The notes under the pieces are model-generated. The model worked only from the letters and a program-made list of their open reading frames with translations, had not been told where the DNA came from and searched no databases. Positions 5,512 through 7,123 of a stretch of 7,123 nt of DNA are shown piece by piece. How positions within the stretch are numbered: position 1 is the stretch's first letter; each line of letters starts with the position of its first letter. Origin of the DNA: Candidatus Benthicola azotiphorus (GTDB lineage Bacteria; Gemmatimonadota; Gemmatimonadetes; Palauibacterales; Palauibacteraceae); assembly GCA_947581745.1 (NCBI GenBank), contig CANPVW010000008.1:1-7123 (forward strand), written 5' to 3'. Both the position numbers and the translations under genes were made by a program.

Positions 5512-7123
5512 CTACTCGCACTCCTCGTCGTCGCCGTACCCGATCCCCAGCATCGGGATCTTGATGCAGTGCTCGCGGGCCACCTCGATCGCGCTCTCGT
5601 AGCCCGCGTCCGCGTGCCGGATGATCCCCATCCCGGGATCCGTGGTGAGGACGCGGTCCAGCCGGCGCTCGGCGGCGACCGTTCCGTCCGCCACGATCAC
5701 CTGGCCGGCGTGCTGGGCGAACCCGATGCCGACTCCGCCGCCGTGGTGGAAGCTGACCCAGGTGGCGCCCCCGACGGCGTTGATCAGGGCGTTCAGAATC
5801 GGCCAGTCGGACACGGCGTCCGTGCCGTCCTTCATTCCCTCCGTCTCGCGGTTCGGGCTCGCCACGGAGCCCGAGTCGAGGTGATCGCGCCCGATCACGA
5901 TCGGGGCCTTGACCACGCCGCGTGCCACAAGCTGGTTGAACCGGTGTCCGGCCCGCCCGCGGTCACCGTACCCGAGCCAGCAGATCCGGGCGGGCAGCCC
6001 CTGGAACTCGACCCTCTGGCGGGCCATCTCGAGCCACCGGTGGAGGTGCCGGTCCTCCGGGAACAGCTCCATCACCGCCTCGTCCGTGCGGTAGATGTCC
6101 TCCGGGTCTCCTGACAGGGCCACCCAGCGGAATGGCCCCTTGCCCTCGCAGAATAGCGGCCGGATGTACGCCGGGACGAATCCCGGAAAGGCGAACGCGT
6201 CCTCCACCCCCTCGTCGAACGCCCGCTGGCGGATGTTGTTGCCGTAGTCGAACACCTCGGAGCCCCGCCGCTGGAACTCGAGCATCGCCTCCACGTGCCG
6301 TGCCATCGACGACATCGAGCGGCGCTCGTACTCCTTCGGGTCCCGTCCCCTGAGGGTCGCCGCCTCTTCGACGCTCAGCCCCACGGGGACGTACATCAGC
6401 GGGTCGTGGGCCGAGGTCTGGTCGGTCACCACGTCCGGAGCGAACCCTCTCCGCACGAGATCCGGCAGTACCTCGGCGCAGTTGCCGATCAGTCCCACGG
6501 ACAGCGCGTCGCCTGCCTCCCGGGCCGCCTCGCACAGGGCCACGGCCTCGTCTGTGCTCTCCACGACGCGGTCCACGTACCGGGTCTCCAGCCGCCTGCG
6601 GGCGCGGCTCGGGTCCACTTCCACGCACAGCGCCACGCCCTCGTTCATCGTGACCGCGAGTGGTTGCGCCCCGCCCATTCCGCCCAGTCCGCCGGTGAGC
6701 ACGATCCTGCCCTTCAGCCCGTCCCATCCCTTCTTCGCCGCCAGCGCTCCCAGCGTCTCGTAGGTGCCCTGGAGGATCCCCTGCGTTCCGATGTAGATCC
6801 AGCTGCCGGCCGTCATCTGGCCGAACATGATCAGGCCCTTCGCGGCCAGCTCGTCGAAGTGCTCCTGGGTGGCCCAGTGCGGCACGAGGTTGGAGTTGGC
6901 GATCAGCACGCGCGGGGCGTCCTCGTGCGTGTAGAACACGCCGACCGGTTTGCCCGACTGGACGAGGAGAGTCTCCTCGTTCCCCAGGTCGCGCAGCGCG
7001 CGAACGATCGCTTCGAAACAGTCCCAGTCACGGGCCGCCTGGCCGCGCCCGCCGTACACCACGAGGTCCTCGGGGCGCTCCGCGACGTCCGGATCCAGGT
7101 TGTTCATCAGCATCCGGAGGGCC
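5512..7123 (-). CDS. hutU: Urocanate hydratase (urocanase), 5' end outside window
   Basis: Urocanase adds water to urocanate to give 4-imidazolone-5-propanoate, the second step of histidine breakdown, using tightly bound NAD+. It is cytosolic. The signature FQGLPARICW holds the active-site cysteine (codon at 5980-5982), followed by LGYGDRGRAGHRFN. The glycine-rich NAD site LTGGLGGMGGAQP and the family stretches QMTAGSWIYIGTQGI, TDQTSAHDPL, FDYGNNIR and HHGGGVGIGFAQHAGQVIV are intact. There is no frameshift or missing key residue. An ATG at 7113 begins 533 residues, but the frame remains open to the edge, where the codons read ALR before MLMNNLDP. Urocanases carry that run internally and are about 555 residues long, so roughly 20 N-terminal residues and the promoter lie beyond the window. 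The TAG at 5512-5514 faces the lipoprotein stop 76 bases away. Other hut genes, if linked, must be upstream, past the right edge. Confidence 0.97.
   Translation of the reverse strand, partial: ALRMLMNNLDPDVAERPEDLVVYGGRGQAARDWDCFEAIVRALRDLGNEETLLVQSGKPVGVFYTHEDAPRVLIANSNLVPHWATQEHFDELAAKGLIMFGQMTAGSWIYIGTQGILQGTYETLGALAAKKGWDGLKGRIVLTGGLGGMGGAQPLAVTMNEGVALCVEVDPSRARRRLETRYVDRVVESTDEAVALCEAAREAGDALSVGLIGNCAEVLPDLVRRGFAPDVVTDQTSAHDPLMYVPVGLSVEEAATLRGRDPKEYERRSMSSMARHVEAMLEFQRRGSEVFDYGNNIRQRAFDEGVEDAFAFPGFVPAYIRPLFCEGKGPFRWVALSGDPEDIYRTDEAVMELFPEDRHLHRWLEMARQRVEFQGLPARICWLGYGDRGRAGHRFNQLVARGVVKAPIVIGRDHLDSGSVASPNRETEGMKDGTDAVSDWPILNALINAVGGATWVSFHHGGGVGIGFAQHAGQVIVADGTVAAERRLDRVLTTDPGMGIIRHADAGYESAIEVAREHCIKIPMLGIGYGDDEECE

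Noticed and set aside
5368..6114. Open frame of 248 codons on the + strand antisense to hutU.
   Set aside because: It lies across a well-conserved urocanase gene, has no domain or ribosome site support, and begins inside the lipoprotein gene.
5963..6727. Open frame of 254 codons on the - strand within hutU.
   Set aside because: Gly/Arg-rich out-of-frame reading of hutU on the same strand; not evidence of a frameshift because the hutU frame is intact throughout.

Overview
The window is GC-rich DNA carrying four protein-coding genes; the two outer ones are cut by the window edges. No RNA gene, mobile element or CRISPR array was seen. The gene set suggests a Gemmatimonadota-like soil or sediment bacterium. 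The evidence is a long SARP/BTAD regulator fused to a TolB-N-like and TPR region, and a lipoprotein with tandem Cys-paired beta modules. As I recall these families, both are especially common in that phylum. The assignment is inferred from gene style, not from a marker gene.

Layout from left to right: (1) the C-terminal part of a HEAT-repeat protein on the + strand, reading in from beyond the left edge and ending at 1046; (2) after 36 bases, a convergent 780-residue membrane-anchored SARP-type regulator on the - strand (3425 to 1083); (3) a 291-base non-coding region (3426-3716) that must hold the control elements of both the regulator and its divergent neighbour; (4) a 572-residue secreted lipoprotein on the + strand (3717-5435) with an Ig-like domain, two Cys-paired beta modules and a six-bladed TolB/PD40-type beta-propeller; (5) after 76 bases, a convergent urocanate hydratase gene (hutU) on the - strand whose first codons lie beyond the right edge.

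The most interesting unit is the divergent pair in the middle. The regulator has a cytoplasmic DNA-binding region, one predicted membrane span, and then a region resembling the N-terminal domain of TolB followed by TPR-like helices, expected to lie outside the membrane. The lipoprotein next door carries the matching TolB-like beta-propeller. TolB's two domain types are therefore found in a membrane-tethered regulator and a lipid-anchored envelope protein that share a promoter region. A plausible reading is an envelope-sensing circuit in which the regulator controls, and may physically contact, the lipoprotein. That is inference.

hutU performs the second step of histidine degradation and looks unrelated to the pair. 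No other hut gene is visible; since hutU is the last - strand gene before a convergent neighbour, any hut operon partners would lie beyond the right edge.
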